Shown in pieces: positions 9,563-18,700 of a DNA stretch of 64,000 nt. A model generated the notes under the pieces. That model had not been told where the DNA came from. It was given only the letters and a program-made list of their open reading frames with translations, and ran no database searches. The number at the start of each line of letters is the position of its first letter. Position 1 is the first letter of the stretch. This stretch comes from Chloroflexota bacterium (GTDB lineage: Bacteria; Chloroflexota; UBA6077; SHYK01). Both the position numbers and the translations under genes were made by a program. The stretch spans positions 124,001 to 188,000 of the forward strand of contig SHYK01000004.1 of assembly GCA_009692845.1 (NCBI GenBank). The letters run 5' to 3'.

Positions 9563-10268
9563 CGGCTTCCATCTTCTTCGTGAGGAGTCGGCGGTTTTCC
9601 ATCATCATCAGCCGGAACACCGGCGACCGAAGCGTCTCGGTGGTCATGATCAAGGCATCTTCACCATCGTCGCTATAGTAGCGCTTGCGTAGGCCGCTGT
9701 TCCGGAACATGTATTTCCGGTAGAGGGCCTGGGCCACGTAGTTCGAGACGCGGACCTCCAGGGTCACCTCAACGGCGTCAAGCTGCATGGCGCGCTCCAC
9801 GAGCGCGAGCAGCAGCAGTTCCCCCACCCCTTCACCGCGATAAGGGGGGTCCACGGCGATCGTCGTGATGTGCCCAGAATCGACCATGAGCCAGAGGCCC
9901 GCGTAGCCGACGATTCGCTCCAGCTCCTCGGCCGTATCGATCTCGAATCGAGGTGGAACGCCCCGCAGCCGCTTGGTCAGCCGGGCCAGCATCCCGCTGT
10001 CTAGCGGCTCAGGCTCAACAGTTTGAAAACAGCCCTCGCGTCGCGGGGGGCCGGCCGCTTCCGTTCGCAAAGCCACCGCATAAAACCCCATGTCGTTACG
10101 CTCGATTTCTCGCTTGTAGGCCGATGCTGGCCATGCAGTGGTGAACGAAAGCTTTTCAATTGCCGACACCGCCGGGACATCCGTCACCTGCATCGGCCGC
10201 ACGAAGTATTTGACCCCCTGACGCTGAAGCGGCTTCTGGTCCGGTGAAGTCGACCGAGAATCAGTCAA
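9555..10268 (-). CDS. rimI: GNAT N-acetyltransferase, RimI-like
   Basis: This 237-residue GNAT protein resembles the ribosomal-protein-S18 alanine acetyltransferase RimI. It has VRPMQVTDVPAVSAIEKLSFTTAWPASAY at the N-terminus and the acetyl-CoA loop VDPPYRGEGVGELLLLALVERAM, then LEVRVSNYVAQALYRKYMF. It is longer than RimI (about 150 residues) because of an N-terminal extension, a Pro/Gly-rich insertion between the first strand and the core, and a C-terminal tail. It sits between tsaB (4-nt overlap) and polA (8-nt overlap), the usual neighbourhood of rimI. Whether it acetylates S18 or another protein is not shown by the sequence. Confidence 0.85.
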   Translation of the reverse strand: MTDSRSTSPDQKPLQRQGVKYFVRPMQVTDVPAVSAIEKLSFTTAWPASAYKREIERNDMGFYAVALRTEAAGPPRREGCFQTVEPEPLDSGMLARLTKRLRGVPPRFEIDTAEELERIVGYAGLWLMVDSGHITTIAVDPPYRGEGVGELLLLALVERAMQLDAVEVTLEVRVSNYVAQALYRKYMFRNSGLRKRYYSDDGEDALIMTTETLRSPVFRLMMMENRRLLTKKMEADG

Positions 10269-10921
10269 CTTGGAAGGTAGATGAGCTGGCCGGCGTCCTC
10301 CGCGACTGCGCCGCTGCTCAATTTGGTCTGGGCTAGCTCCGCCAGGAAACCGGCCCGACGGGGGCCAGCCGCAATCGGCGCCAGATGGGCTCGAACCAGA
10401 GTGTCCGAACCGACCGCCTCCTGCGCCGCCGGGTCCACGTCAGCAACCAACAGGGAGCATTCGCCGGCTGCCAGAGTGAGCAGCGCTGGCAAGTCTGTGC
10501 TGATGAGCTCGGACTGCTGCGCAAATCCGGTCGGCGCGGGGCCAAACAGCGCGCTCGCGTAGCGTCCCCGTCCCACTTCAATTGCCGCTCGAACGGACGT
10601 ATTTGTTGCTCCAGCGGCGAGGGCCAGGATGTCCAGGGTGGGCACGTGCGCGACCTCGATCCCGAGGGACAAACCGAGTCCGATCGCTACGCTGGCCCCC
10701 ACTCGCAGGCCCGAATACGAACCGGGACCGCTGGCCAGCGCGATCGCTTCCAGGTCGGTGCGCTCAACTCCAGCCAGCTTGAGAACCGAGTCGATAACCC
10801 CGAGCAGTGTCTTGGAATGATGGCGTCCGGCCCGCCAGCTCGTCTCGGCCAGAACTTGACCGTGGTAGACAGCGACACTGGCGACGCCGCTCGACGTATC
10901 CAGGGCGAGAATGGTGGTCAT
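10265..10921 (-). CDS. tsaB: tRNA t6A biosynthesis protein TsaB
   Basis: TsaB is the non-catalytic partner of TsaD in making N6-threonylcarbamoyladenosine at position 37 of ANN-decoding tRNAs. The 218-residue protein has the ASKHA-fold start ILALDTSSGVASVAVY, the HHSKTLLGVIDSVL segment and the family signature ASGPGSYSGLRVGASVAIGLG. It lies downstream of tsaE (18-nt gap) and overlaps the RimI-like gene by 4 nt, the standard bacterial arrangement. tsaD is not in this window. Confidence 0.95.
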   Translation of the reverse strand: MTTILALDTSSGVASVAVYHGQVLAETSWRAGRHHSKTLLGVIDSVLKLAGVERTDLEAIALASGPGSYSGLRVGASVAIGLGLSLGIEVAHVPTLDILALAAGATNTSVRAAIEVGRGRYASALFGPAPTGFAQQSELISTDLPALLTLAAGECSLLVADVDPAAQEAVGSDTLVRAHLAPIAAGPRRAGFLAELAQTKLSSGAVAEDAGQLIYLPS

Positions 10922-10939
10922 GGCAATGTGCTCACCGCC

Positions 10940-11422
10940 CTAACGTGGGGTCGCCGCCCGCAGTGCGAACACTTTGCACAATCGATCGGCTGTGGTATCG
11001 ATCGTGAACCGGCGGCGACCTTCATCGAGCACCATCAGCTCGATCCGGGTCGCGCCCTCGATCAGCTCACCCGGGAGCGCGTCGGGCCATTCGACGGCGC
11101 AGAGGCCATCGCTTCCAAAATATTCGGCCAGCGCCTCGAGGGTCGCCGAATCCATCTGCTCCACCCGATAGAGGTCGACGTGGTAAAGCGGAATCCGTCC
11201 CAGATGCTCGTTGGCAATCACAAATGAAGGACTGGTGACTGGGCCCTCGATGCCCAGCCCGCGAGCAATTCCCTGGACCAGCGTCGTCTTGCCAGCGCCA
11301 AAGGGCCCTTGGAGCAGCAGGACATCGCCAGGGATGGCCACCTTCCCTAGATCAAAGCCGAGCTGCTGGGTTTCCGACGCGCTGGCGGTTTCGATTTCCG
11401 CGCGCTCAGCATGGCTAACCAA
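10940..11422 (-). CDS. tsaE: tRNA t6A biosynthesis ATPase TsaE
   Basis: TsaE is the P-loop ATPase that cycles the TsaB-TsaD complex. The 160-residue protein has Walker A LQGPFGAGKTTLVQGIARGLG, the switch segment VTSPSFVIANEH, and YHVDLYRVEQ with the conserved Asp. The DGLCAVEWPD motif matches the family's xxVEW(P/A)E. It overlaps the 3' end of thiL by 8 nt and precedes tsaB in the same operon. Confidence 0.95.
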   Translation of the reverse strand: MVSHAERAEIETASASETQQLGFDLGKVAIPGDVLLLQGPFGAGKTTLVQGIARGLGIEGPVTSPSFVIANEHLGRIPLYHVDLYRVEQMDSATLEALAEYFGSDGLCAVEWPDALPGELIEGATRIELMVLDEGRRRFTIDTTADRLCKVFALRAATPR

Positions 11423-12428
11423 AATGCTGATAGCCTCCCGACGCGACCACTACCAGCTCGCCACTCGCTTCCCGCAGGCGAACCTCGGGATGCTCGCCGG
11501 CCTGGCGGACGATCGCGCCAATCACCGTGACTGGGGCCTCTCCGAGGATTTGCAGGCGGGAGTTGGCCTGGTCCAGGGCGCCCCGGGAGCCGGTGCAAAC
11601 CAGCTCATAGTCCTCTCCGCCCGTAAGCGCCAGGTCCAGCGCCGCGGATCCGAACGCCCTGGCAGCGTCCGGATCGACCGGGACCAGATCCGAGTCGATT
11701 TCCGCGTCGACTTTGCTCCGCTCGCAGATATGGCCGACGTCGGCGAGCAAGCCATCGCTTATGTCAATCGCACACCGGACGCCCGCCTCGACCAGCACCT
11801 GGCCAGCCGCCACCCGCGGACTCGGGCGGAGATGGGCAGCGATGATTCTCGCGGATCCGCTGCTGCGATCGTTCTGCTGGAGCATGCGAAGGCCAGCGGC
11901 GGATGCGCCCAGGGGACCAGTCACCGCGATAAGATCCCCCGGCTCGGCGGCGGATCGAGTCAGAATTGGCGGAGACCCTGCTCGAACCGGTAGCGATTCA
12001 CCGATTACCGTGATGTGCAACCAGACGACCGGGCTGCGAACGGTGTCCCCACCCACAATGTGACAGTCGAAAGCGGCTGCGCACTCCCGCATCCCGGCAT
12101 ACAGGGCCTCGGCCTCCTCGGCAGTGCGGTGCGCGGGCAAACCCAGCCCAACCAACGCATAGCGCGGGGCACCGCCCATGGCAGCAATGTCACTGAGATT
12201 CTCGGCCAAAGCCTTCCAGCCCAAATCCTCCCAGCTCGTGGTGCCGAGGTCGAAGTGGACGCCCTCGACCAGCGAATCCACCGTCGCCAGAGTAAGACAG
12301 TCGGGGGTTCCTCGCCAGACCGCGGCGTCATCGCCGATTCCAAGCACGAGCTGGGCGGGCGAGCCGCTGCCCAGTACCGTCGAGAGGCGCTGGATGAGTC
12401 CGAATTCGCCCAGGCTCGATAGCTTCAA
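11415..12428 (-). CDS. thiL: thiamine-monophosphate kinase
   Basis: ThiL phosphorylates thiamine monophosphate to the active cofactor thiamine diphosphate. The protein shows GEFGLIQRL at the start, the ATP/metal segment VLGIGDDAAVW, ATVDSLVEGVHFD, NLSDIAAMGGAPRYALVGLGLP, and later GPLGASAAGLRML and AIDISDGLLADVGHICE. The ORF track starts at 12536, which would overlap the divergent phosphoesterase gene and its promoter. The TTG at 12428 follows GAGGG at 7-nt spacing and yields LKLSSLGEFG, the normal N-terminus, about 337 residues. This is the first gene of the operon down to rarA. A TATAAT box lies about 30 nt upstream. Confidence 0.92.
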   Translation of the reverse strand: MKLSSLGEFGLIQRLSTVLGSGSPAQLVLGIGDDAAVWRGTPDCLTLATVDSLVEGVHFDLGTTSWEDLGWKALAENLSDIAAMGGAPRYALVGLGLPAHRTAEEAEALYAGMRECAAAFDCHIVGGDTVRSPVVWLHITVIGESLPVRAGSPPILTRSAAEPGDLIAVTGPLGASAAGLRMLQQNDRSSGSARIIAAHLRPSPRVAAGQVLVEAGVRCAIDISDGLLADVGHICERSKVDAEIDSDLVPVDPDAARAFGSAALDLALTGGEDYELVCTGSRGALDQANSRLQILGEAPVTVIGAIVRQAGEHPEVRLREASGELVVVASGGYQHFG

Positions 12429-12458
12429 ATATTGACCCTCACGTGCCCAGGTGCGGAA

Positions 12459-12464
12459 ATTATA
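12459..12464 (-). promoter_or_regulatory. -10 box (TATAAT) for the thiL operon
   Basis: A perfect TATAAT on the minus strand lies 30 nt upstream of the TTG start of thiL. No good -35 hexamer is visible at 16-18 bp. It faces the opposite way to a second perfect TATAAT at 12476-12481. Confidence 0.5.
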
Positions 12465-12475
12465 CGAGGCCCCCC

Positions 12476-12481
12476 TATAAT
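12476..12481 (+). promoter_or_regulatory. -10 box (TATAAT) for the phosphoesterase gene
   Basis: A perfect TATAAT on the plus strand lies 29 nt before the GTG start at 12511. No clear -35 is seen. The two divergent -10 boxes are only 11 bp apart, so polymerase occupancy at one should exclude the other. Confidence 0.5.
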
Positions 12482-12510
12482 TCCCCGGCCTTAACCATTG
12501 GGGAGTGATA

Positions 12511-13248
12511 GTGCGAATCGGCGTTGTGACTGACATTCACAGTAATCTGGTCGCCCTGGAGACGGTGCTGGGGGACATGGGCCCAGTGGATGCGCTGTGG
12601 TGCCTGGGCGATATCGTCGGCTACGGCCCATGGCCGAACGAATGCATATCGATCATCCGGGAGCGTGCCGATGTGGTGATCGCCGGCAACCACGATCTGG
12701 TGACCGTGGGGAGCCCGCTGGTCTCGGCGGACGACTTCAACCCGGACGCAGCCGCCGCGACCCAGTGGACCCAGGCCCAGCTTACCGCGGAATCTTCGGA
12801 CTTTCTCGAAGAGCTCGAGCCGCGACTTCAAGCAGCCGAGGTGACTTTTGCCCACGGGAGCCCGCGCCAGCCCGCCTGGGAATACTTGCTGAGCTCAGCA
12901 GGGGCGGCGGCAAGCTTCAAACTTTTTGACACGCAGCTCTGCCTGGTCGGCCACACCCACATTCCTTCCCTGTTCGTGGACCAGATTGATGGCAACGTGG
13001 GGGTGAAATACATGGAGGCGGACACCCGCTTCGAGGCTGGGGAGCAACGCTGCATCGCGAACCCGGGAAGTGTCGGCCAGTCCCGAGATCATGATTCGCG
13101 AGCAGCCTACCTCATGCTCGAAATGAATGGCACTGGTCCGGTGCTCGAATGGAAACGTATTCCCTACGACATCGGCACAGTGCAAGAAGAGATGCGCCGG
13201 GTCGGGCTCCCCCAGTTCTTCATCGAGCGCCTCGAACATGGCGTATAG
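12511..13248 (+). CDS. YfcE/MJ0936-type metallophosphoesterase
   Basis: This is a 245-residue calcineurin-fold phosphodiesterase/phosphatase. The metal-binding motifs occur in order: DIHSNLVAL (DxH), LGDIVGYGP (GDxxGYGP), GNHD, and the late VGHTH. The NPGSVGQSRD segment is typical of the small stand-alone group. I chose the GTG at 12511 over the one at 12505 because GGGGAG precedes it by 5 nt and the product then begins MRIGVVTDIHSN, the usual start. Substrates of this family range from cyclic nucleotides to phosphodiesters, so none is assigned. It is divergent from thiL. Confidence 0.9.
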   Translation: MRIGVVTDIHSNLVALETVLGDMGPVDALWCLGDIVGYGPWPNECISIIRERADVVIAGNHDLVTVGSPLVSADDFNPDAAAATQWTQAQLTAESSDFLEELEPRLQAAEVTFAHGSPRQPAWEYLLSSAGAAASFKLFDTQLCLVGHTHIPSLFVDQIDGNVGVKYMEADTRFEAGEQRCIANPGSVGQSRDHDSRAAYLMLEMNGTGPVLEWKRIPYDIGTVQEEMRRVGLPQFFIERLEHGV

Positions 13249-13324
13249 AGGCCCCACGGGCGACAGATCAAACAAGTTATGAGGGGGCGGGTCCCCAATA
13301 AGACATCAACCCTGCAGGTCCAAC

Positions 13325-14314
13325 CTACCCCTTCATGCGGTTGGGGCCTCCTAGAACCTTGGGGTTGAGGACCCGAACCGGGTCGCCGGCCAGGAAAGTC
13401 TGGGTGTTCTCGATGGACTGGCCGTAAATCGCTCGGTAAGCATCCTCGGTCACATACCCCAGGTGAGGCGTCACCACTGTGTTCTCGAACCGTCGAAACG
13501 GGTGGTCGGCCGGGAGTGGCTCAACGTCGAACACGTCCAAGCCGGCACCGGCGATCGATCGACGCTGAAGGGTGTCAATCAAAGCGGCTTCGTCAACGAT
13601 GGGGCCACGCGACGTGTTGATGAGATAGGCGCTCGGCTTCATCAGGGCGAGCTCCCGGGCCCCGATCATGCCCTGGCTGCGCTCGCTGAGCACGTAATGA
13701 AGCGAAACGAAGTCCGAGCTGGCCAGCAGCTCGTCCTTGGTCGCGTAGGTTGCGCCAACTTCAGCGGCTCTTTCCGTGGTGAGATTCTGGCTCCAGGCCA
13801 GGACCTTCATGTCGAAGGCCAGGCCCACCTTGGCCACCGCGGTCCCCAGGCGGCCCAGGCCAATTACGCCTAGCGTTTTGTCGGTGAGCCCTTCCCCCAC
13901 CGTGTTCTGCCAGGTGCCCGCCCGAACCGACGCGTCCTCTTGTGGAATGTGACGGATAAGGGCGAGGATCAACCCCCAGGTCAGCTCGGCCGCGACCGGA
14001 CCCAAGCCCATGGACGTGCCCGAGCAGACGATCCCCAGTTCGGTCGCCGCCTCCAGGTCAAAGACCGCATTGCGCGCACCAGCCGTGATGAGCAGCTTCA
14101 AGTTTGGCAATCTTTCCAGGAGCGAGCGCGGCATTGGCGTTCGCTCCCGCATCCCGATCACCACGTCGTAGTCGCTCAGGCGCGCCGCGACGGCAGCTTC
14201 ATCGAAGAGATGATCCGGAAACGCGTCGACTTTGGCCTCCGCGGCAAGGGCACCCCAATCAGCCATTTTGAGCGCGATCTGCTGGTAATCGTCCAGAATC
14301 GCTATGCGCAGCAT
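13325..14314 (-). CDS. D-2-hydroxyacid dehydrogenase (NAD-binding)
   Basis: This 329-residue enzyme of the phosphoglycerate/formate dehydrogenase superfamily has the Rossmann motif GVIGLGRLGTAVAKVG, followed by LHYVLSERSQGMIG. The catalytic triad is visible: Arg in INTSRGPIVDEAAL, Glu in DVFDVEPLP and His in VTPHLGYVTEDAY. Members interconvert 2-ketoacids and D-2-hydroxyacids. The lack of an ACT domain argues against SerA. The substrate cannot be read from sequence. It stands alone, divergent from dcd. Confidence 0.92.
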   Translation of the reverse strand: MLRIAILDDYQQIALKMADWGALAAEAKVDAFPDHLFDEAAVAARLSDYDVVIGMRERTPMPRSLLERLPNLKLLITAGARNAVFDLEAATELGIVCSGTSMGLGPVAAELTWGLILALIRHIPQEDASVRAGTWQNTVGEGLTDKTLGVIGLGRLGTAVAKVGLAFDMKVLAWSQNLTTERAAEVGATYATKDELLASSDFVSLHYVLSERSQGMIGARELALMKPSAYLINTSRGPIVDEAALIDTLQRRSIAGAGLDVFDVEPLPADHPFRRFENTVVTPHLGYVTEDAYRAIYGQSIENTQTFLAGDPVRVLNPKVLGGPNRMKG

Positions 14315-14519
14315 GACAACCCTCCAGTCAATCGCTCTAACGAAGCGGGCCCCTCTGCTCGAATACCTCCCAGTGCATGTGGGAGCCGGGGCGATAATGC
14401 TGTCATGCTGTGAACCCGTTGTCCAGAAGCAGGTGGCGGAACGAACCTAAATTGAAGGGACCGACCGCCGCTCTGGTCACTATCGCAATCACATTTGACA
14501 CTGACCCTTAGGAGCACGA

Positions 14520-15716
14520 TTGATCTCTCCCCGTGGGAGCTCCCCCCAGGAAGCCCTGCTGCCGGACCTCGTCGAATCCACCCAGCACATCGCTCTGGAT
14601 AAGGCGGGCGCTTCCCCGGGTATATTCCCTTCCCAGCTACTGGAGGAGGCGGCCCGCGCCGAATGGATCTGCTCTGACGAGCCGATCAGGCCCGACCAGG
14701 TCCAGCCAGCCAGCCTCGACCTGCGCCTGGGGCCAGTAGCCTATCGGGTGCGGGCGAGCTTCCTGCCCGGCAAGCACCCAGTGGTCGAGCGCCTGGACAG
14801 CTTGAAGACCCACCAGCTCGATCTTTCGGTCCCCACCGTGCTCGAACGAGGCTGCATCTACATCGTGCCGCTGGTCGAACGGCTCCAGCTTCCGGAGAGC
14901 ATCTCGGCGCGAGCGAACCCCAAGAGCTCCACCGGGCGACTCGACGTTTTCACTCGCCTCATCACGGACTTCAGCCGCGAGTTCGACCAGGTCCGCCCGG
15001 GCTACAAAGGCGGCCTCTATCTGGAGATCGTCCCCCAGACCTTCAGCATCCTGGTCCGGGCCGGTACTCGGCTGACCCAGCTCCGGCTGATGCGGGGCTC
15101 GCCCGCCGATTCCGACGCGCTCTTGAACGCCTTGCACGAGGAGCAGACCCTGGTTTTTGGCGACGAGGAGGCAACCCCGGAGCCGTTCATCTCCCGGGGG
15201 CTCTGGCTCTCGGTGGACATGCGGGGGGGCGACCTCAGCGAGATCATCGGCTACCGCGCCAAACCCCACACGCCCCTGGTAGACGTCGATCAAGTGGGCG
15301 CCTACGACCCGCGAGATTTCTGGGATCCGATCGAGCGGCCCCGAGATGGGCAATTGCTGCTCAACCCGGAGGCCTTCTACATCCTCTGCTCGAAGGAGCG
15401 AATCCGGGTGCCCATGACCGCGGCGGCCGAGATGGTGAGCTATGAGCCATCCGTGGGGGAATTCCGGAACCACTACGCCGGATTTTTCGATCCCGGTTTC
15501 GGCTTCCGTACTGACGATGTGCGGGGCACTCACGCAGTGCTGGAGGTGCGTTCGCACGAAGTGCCGTTCATCCTCGAGGACGGCCAGCACGTGAGCCGCC
15601 TGGTGTACCAGACGCTGATCGAGCCGGCGAATAAAGCTTATGGGGCCGACTTGGGCTCGTCGTACCAGCATCAGCGGGTTTCTCTAAGCAAGCACTTCAA
15701 GCCGTGGGAACAGTAA
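14520..15716 (+). CDS. dcd: 2'-deoxycytidine 5'-triphosphate deaminase, long two-domain form
   Basis: Dcd deaminates dCTP to dUTP for dTMP synthesis. This 398-residue protein is about twice the usual 190 residues and belongs to the long DCD family in which two dUTPase-like beta-barrels are fused. The first half has IRPDQVQPASLDLRLG and ARANPKSSTGRLDVFTRL, matching the dUTPase-fold motifs. The second half repeats the pattern with YEPSVGEFRNHYAGFFDPGFGF and VRSHEVPFILEDGQ. The TTG at 14520 follows TAGGAG at 5-nt spacing. It is divergent from the D-2-hydroxyacid dehydrogenase gene across about 205 bp. Confidence 0.88.
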   Translation: MISPRGSSPQEALLPDLVESTQHIALDKAGASPGIFPSQLLEEAARAEWICSDEPIRPDQVQPASLDLRLGPVAYRVRASFLPGKHPVVERLDSLKTHQLDLSVPTVLERGCIYIVPLVERLQLPESISARANPKSSTGRLDVFTRLITDFSREFDQVRPGYKGGLYLEIVPQTFSILVRAGTRLTQLRLMRGSPADSDALLNALHEEQTLVFGDEEATPEPFISRGLWLSVDMRGGDLSEIIGYRAKPHTPLVDVDQVGAYDPRDFWDPIERPRDGQLLLNPEAFYILCSKERIRVPMTAAAEMVSYEPSVGEFRNHYAGFFDPGFGFRTDDVRGTHAVLEVRSHEVPFILEDGQHVSRLVYQTLIEPANKAYGADLGSSYQHQRVSLSKHFKPWEQ

Positions 15717-15754
15717 TTGCGTTCGAGCGCATCCTTTCGGCGGGCTCAAGACGA

Positions 15755-15780
15755 GTCCTTCGAGTGCCTCAGGACGGGCG
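15755..15780. repeat. REP-like dispersed repeat, copy A
   Basis: The segment TCCTTCGAGTGCCTCAGGAC is a degenerate, reverse-oriented copy of the genome repeat of the form CGTTCGCCCTGAG..CTCGAAGGGC seen elsewhere in this window (18165-18270, 40839-40870, 57961-57988). Here it lies in the gap between dcd and the nuclease/helicase gene. Confidence 0.6.
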
Positions 15781-15799
15781 GGCATGGATTGCGAGCTGA

Positions 15800-18700
15800 A
15801 TGCAGCTGATTGATGGGCGGCCCGTGTATTCCGCATCTGACCTGGTCGGGCACCTGGAATGCTCCTATCTCACCGAGCTCGAACGGGCGGCGCTCGACGG
15901 GCTGACGGCGCGTCCCCACCGCCGGGATGCCGAGCTTGACGTTCTCCAGCGACGCGGGGTGGAGCACGAGCTCCGCTACCTCCGCGAGCTCCAGGCGCTG
16001 GGGAAGACAGTAGTCACCATTGGGACCGGCGCCGGGGGGCAAGTCCCTGCCCTCCCGGACCAGAGCCAGGTCGAGAGACACTACGGCACCCGACTACGAA
16101 ACGACGCCGAGGCAACTCGACTCGCGATGGCGGCGGGAGCCGACATTATCTACCAGGCGACATTCTTTGATGGGGGATGGGTCGGGCACGCGGACTTCCT
16201 GCTGCGAGTCGATGATCCAGAGCGTCCGAGCAGTCTCGGCGCTTATCACTACGAGATCGCCGACACCAAGCTCGCCCACCACGTGAAGGCCAGCGCGCTC
16301 CTGCAGATCTGCAGTTACATCGATCAACTGGAGCCAATCCAGGGAATCCGCCCTCGCGTGATGCACGTCGTGCTGGGCGGCAATCCCCGCCACACCGAAA
16401 GTTTCCGGGTGGACGATTTCATGGCCTATTACCGAAGGGCCAAGCGCAATTTCGAGGCCGCCGTCGGGCCGGGCGCTCCGCAGCCCGTTTTCCCCTTACC
16501 TCTTGCACCGGATCCGGTCGAGCATTGCGACGTCTGCCGCTGGGTCGTCGAGTGTAATGAGCGACGGCGCGCGGACGACCATCTCAGCCTGGTGGCGGGC
16601 ATCAGCCGCCGCCAGCGCCAGGACCTCACCGAGCGCGGTGTGGACACTCTCGCCGCCCTGGCGGAGCTCGCTCTCCCAGTCGACCCGCCGCCCCAACGCA
16701 CCAGCCGCGCGGCCCTCGAGCGAGTCCGCGAACAAGCCCGCATCCAGGCCGAAGGGCGAACTCTGGGACGCACCCTCCACGAGCTATTACTTCCAGTGGA
16801 AGAGGACAACGGCCTGGCAATGCTTCCGCCGCCCTCGGCCGGCGATCTCTTCCTCGACCTGGAGGGGGACCCGTTCGCCTTTGACGATGGGCTGGACTAT
16901 TTGTTCGGGATCCTGGAGCCGGCCCTGGGTGGAACCGACGGCGAGCCGTATTTTCACAGCTTCTGGTCGCGTGATTCGGTCGGAGAATTCTCTTTCGAGG
17001 GCGAGCGGCTCGCTTTCGAGCAGACGGTCGACCTGATCATGAATCGACTTGCGGCCGACCCGTCGCTCCACGTTTATCACTATGCCCCCTACGAGCCGAC
17101 CGCCTTCAAACGGCTGATGGCGCGGCACGCTACCCGCGAGGCGGAGATCGACTTTCTGCTCAGGGCAGGCATTTTTGTGGATCTGTATCGGACGGTGCGC
17201 CAGGGGCTCCGGGCCTCGGTGGAGAGCTATTCGATCAAGAAGCTGGAGCCCCTTTACGGCTTCAATCGGACGGTCGATCTACGCGACGCCGGATCGAGCA
17301 TCGCGGCCTTCGAAGAGTGGCTGCAGGCAGCAGGGTCGCCAGCCAGGGAGGAACCTCGGCTGGCGCTTGCCCTCGACATCCCTTCCCAGCAAGAAGCAGG
17401 GAAAGAATGGCCCGTTCCGAATGCTGATCAGCTAGAGCGCATCCTCCTCTACAACCGAGATGACGTGCTCAGTACCTGGCGCCTCCGCGATTGGCTGGAG
17501 GAACAGCGCGCCCAGCTCCAATCGGCGGGCACGGTGGTGCCGCGGCCCACTTTTGACGATGGAGATCCCTCCCCTGAGTTGGCCGAGAATCTGAAGGCCA
17601 CGGCGGAAATCGCCGAGCGGCTCACCGATAGTGTGCCGGCCAGCCCCGAAGCCCGAGATCCGGGCCAGCAGCCAGCGGGCTTGCTGGCCCAGCTCCTGAG
17701 CTGGCATCGTCGGGAGGAGAAATCGTTCTGGTGGCTGTACTACCACTTGATGGACGACCTGACCGACGACGAGCGGATCGAGGCGAAGGAGCCGATTGGG
17801 GGCCTGGAGTTCGTCTCGGTCGTCGCAGAAAACCGGTCCAACCGCACCTATCGGTACCGCTTTCCCGCCCAGGAGCACTCGATCGACCTTCATTCGACCG
17901 TCCGCGATCCCCTGACTGCGAGGTCGGCGGGCAAGGTAGTAGCCCTCGACGAGATGGAGCGGACGATCGATCTGCGCCGGCTCAAGGCCAGGGAATCCGA
18001 GGGTCACCCGACCGCGCTCATTCCGTTCGAGCGAATACCAACCGAAATTTTGCGAGCAAGCCTGCTCCAGCTCGGAACCTGGGTCGCCGAAAATGGGGTG
18101 GACCCTCCGGGCCGCTTCCGCGCCGCGCGGGACCTCTTGCTCCGTACCCCACCCCGACACGCATCCGTTCGCGCCGGCTCGCTCGAAGGGCCGCCATCTT
18201 TGTCCGTTCGCGCTGAGGCCCTCGCAGCGCCCGAACCACTTCCCGTTCGCCCTGAGGCTCTCGAAGGGCCACCACTCCAAAGGCCCGGCGAGGACGTCTT
18301 GGATGCCGCTTGCCGATTAGCTCTGGAGTTGAACGAAGGAGTGCTCGCCATCCAGGGTCCGCCCGGTTCGGGAAAGACCTTCACCGCCGCCCGCATGATC
18401 GCCACCCTCCTGGCAGCGGGGAGAAAAGTGGGTATCACCGCCAACAGCCACAAGGTGATCAGCAATCTGCTGAGCGCCACCTGTCGCGCTTGCGCGGATC
18501 TCAGTGTTGAGATCGCTGCCGTCCAGAAGGCGGACGAAGGTGCTGTTTGTGATGATCCCCACGTGACGCCGGTTAGCAGCAACGCCGCCGTGCTCGATGA
18601 TCTCCAGCATGGCTTCGCCAACGTCGCGGCCGGCACGGCCTGGATCTGGGCGCGGCCGGAGATGGAGGCCGCCGTCGACGTCCTCTTCATCGATGAGGCG

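Noticed and set aside
14637-15671. 344-codon minus ORF opposite dcd
   Set aside because: It is antisense to a clear two-domain Dcd, has no recognisable domain, and is a GC-rich shadow frame.
18165-18270. possible CRISPR array
   Set aside because: The three 39-nt units have no unique spacers, lie inside a coding frame, and match dispersed REP-like repeats.
17432-18280. 282-codon minus ORF in the nuclease/helicase gene
   Set aside because: It is a shadow frame; the plus strand carries conserved nuclease and helicase motifs throughout.
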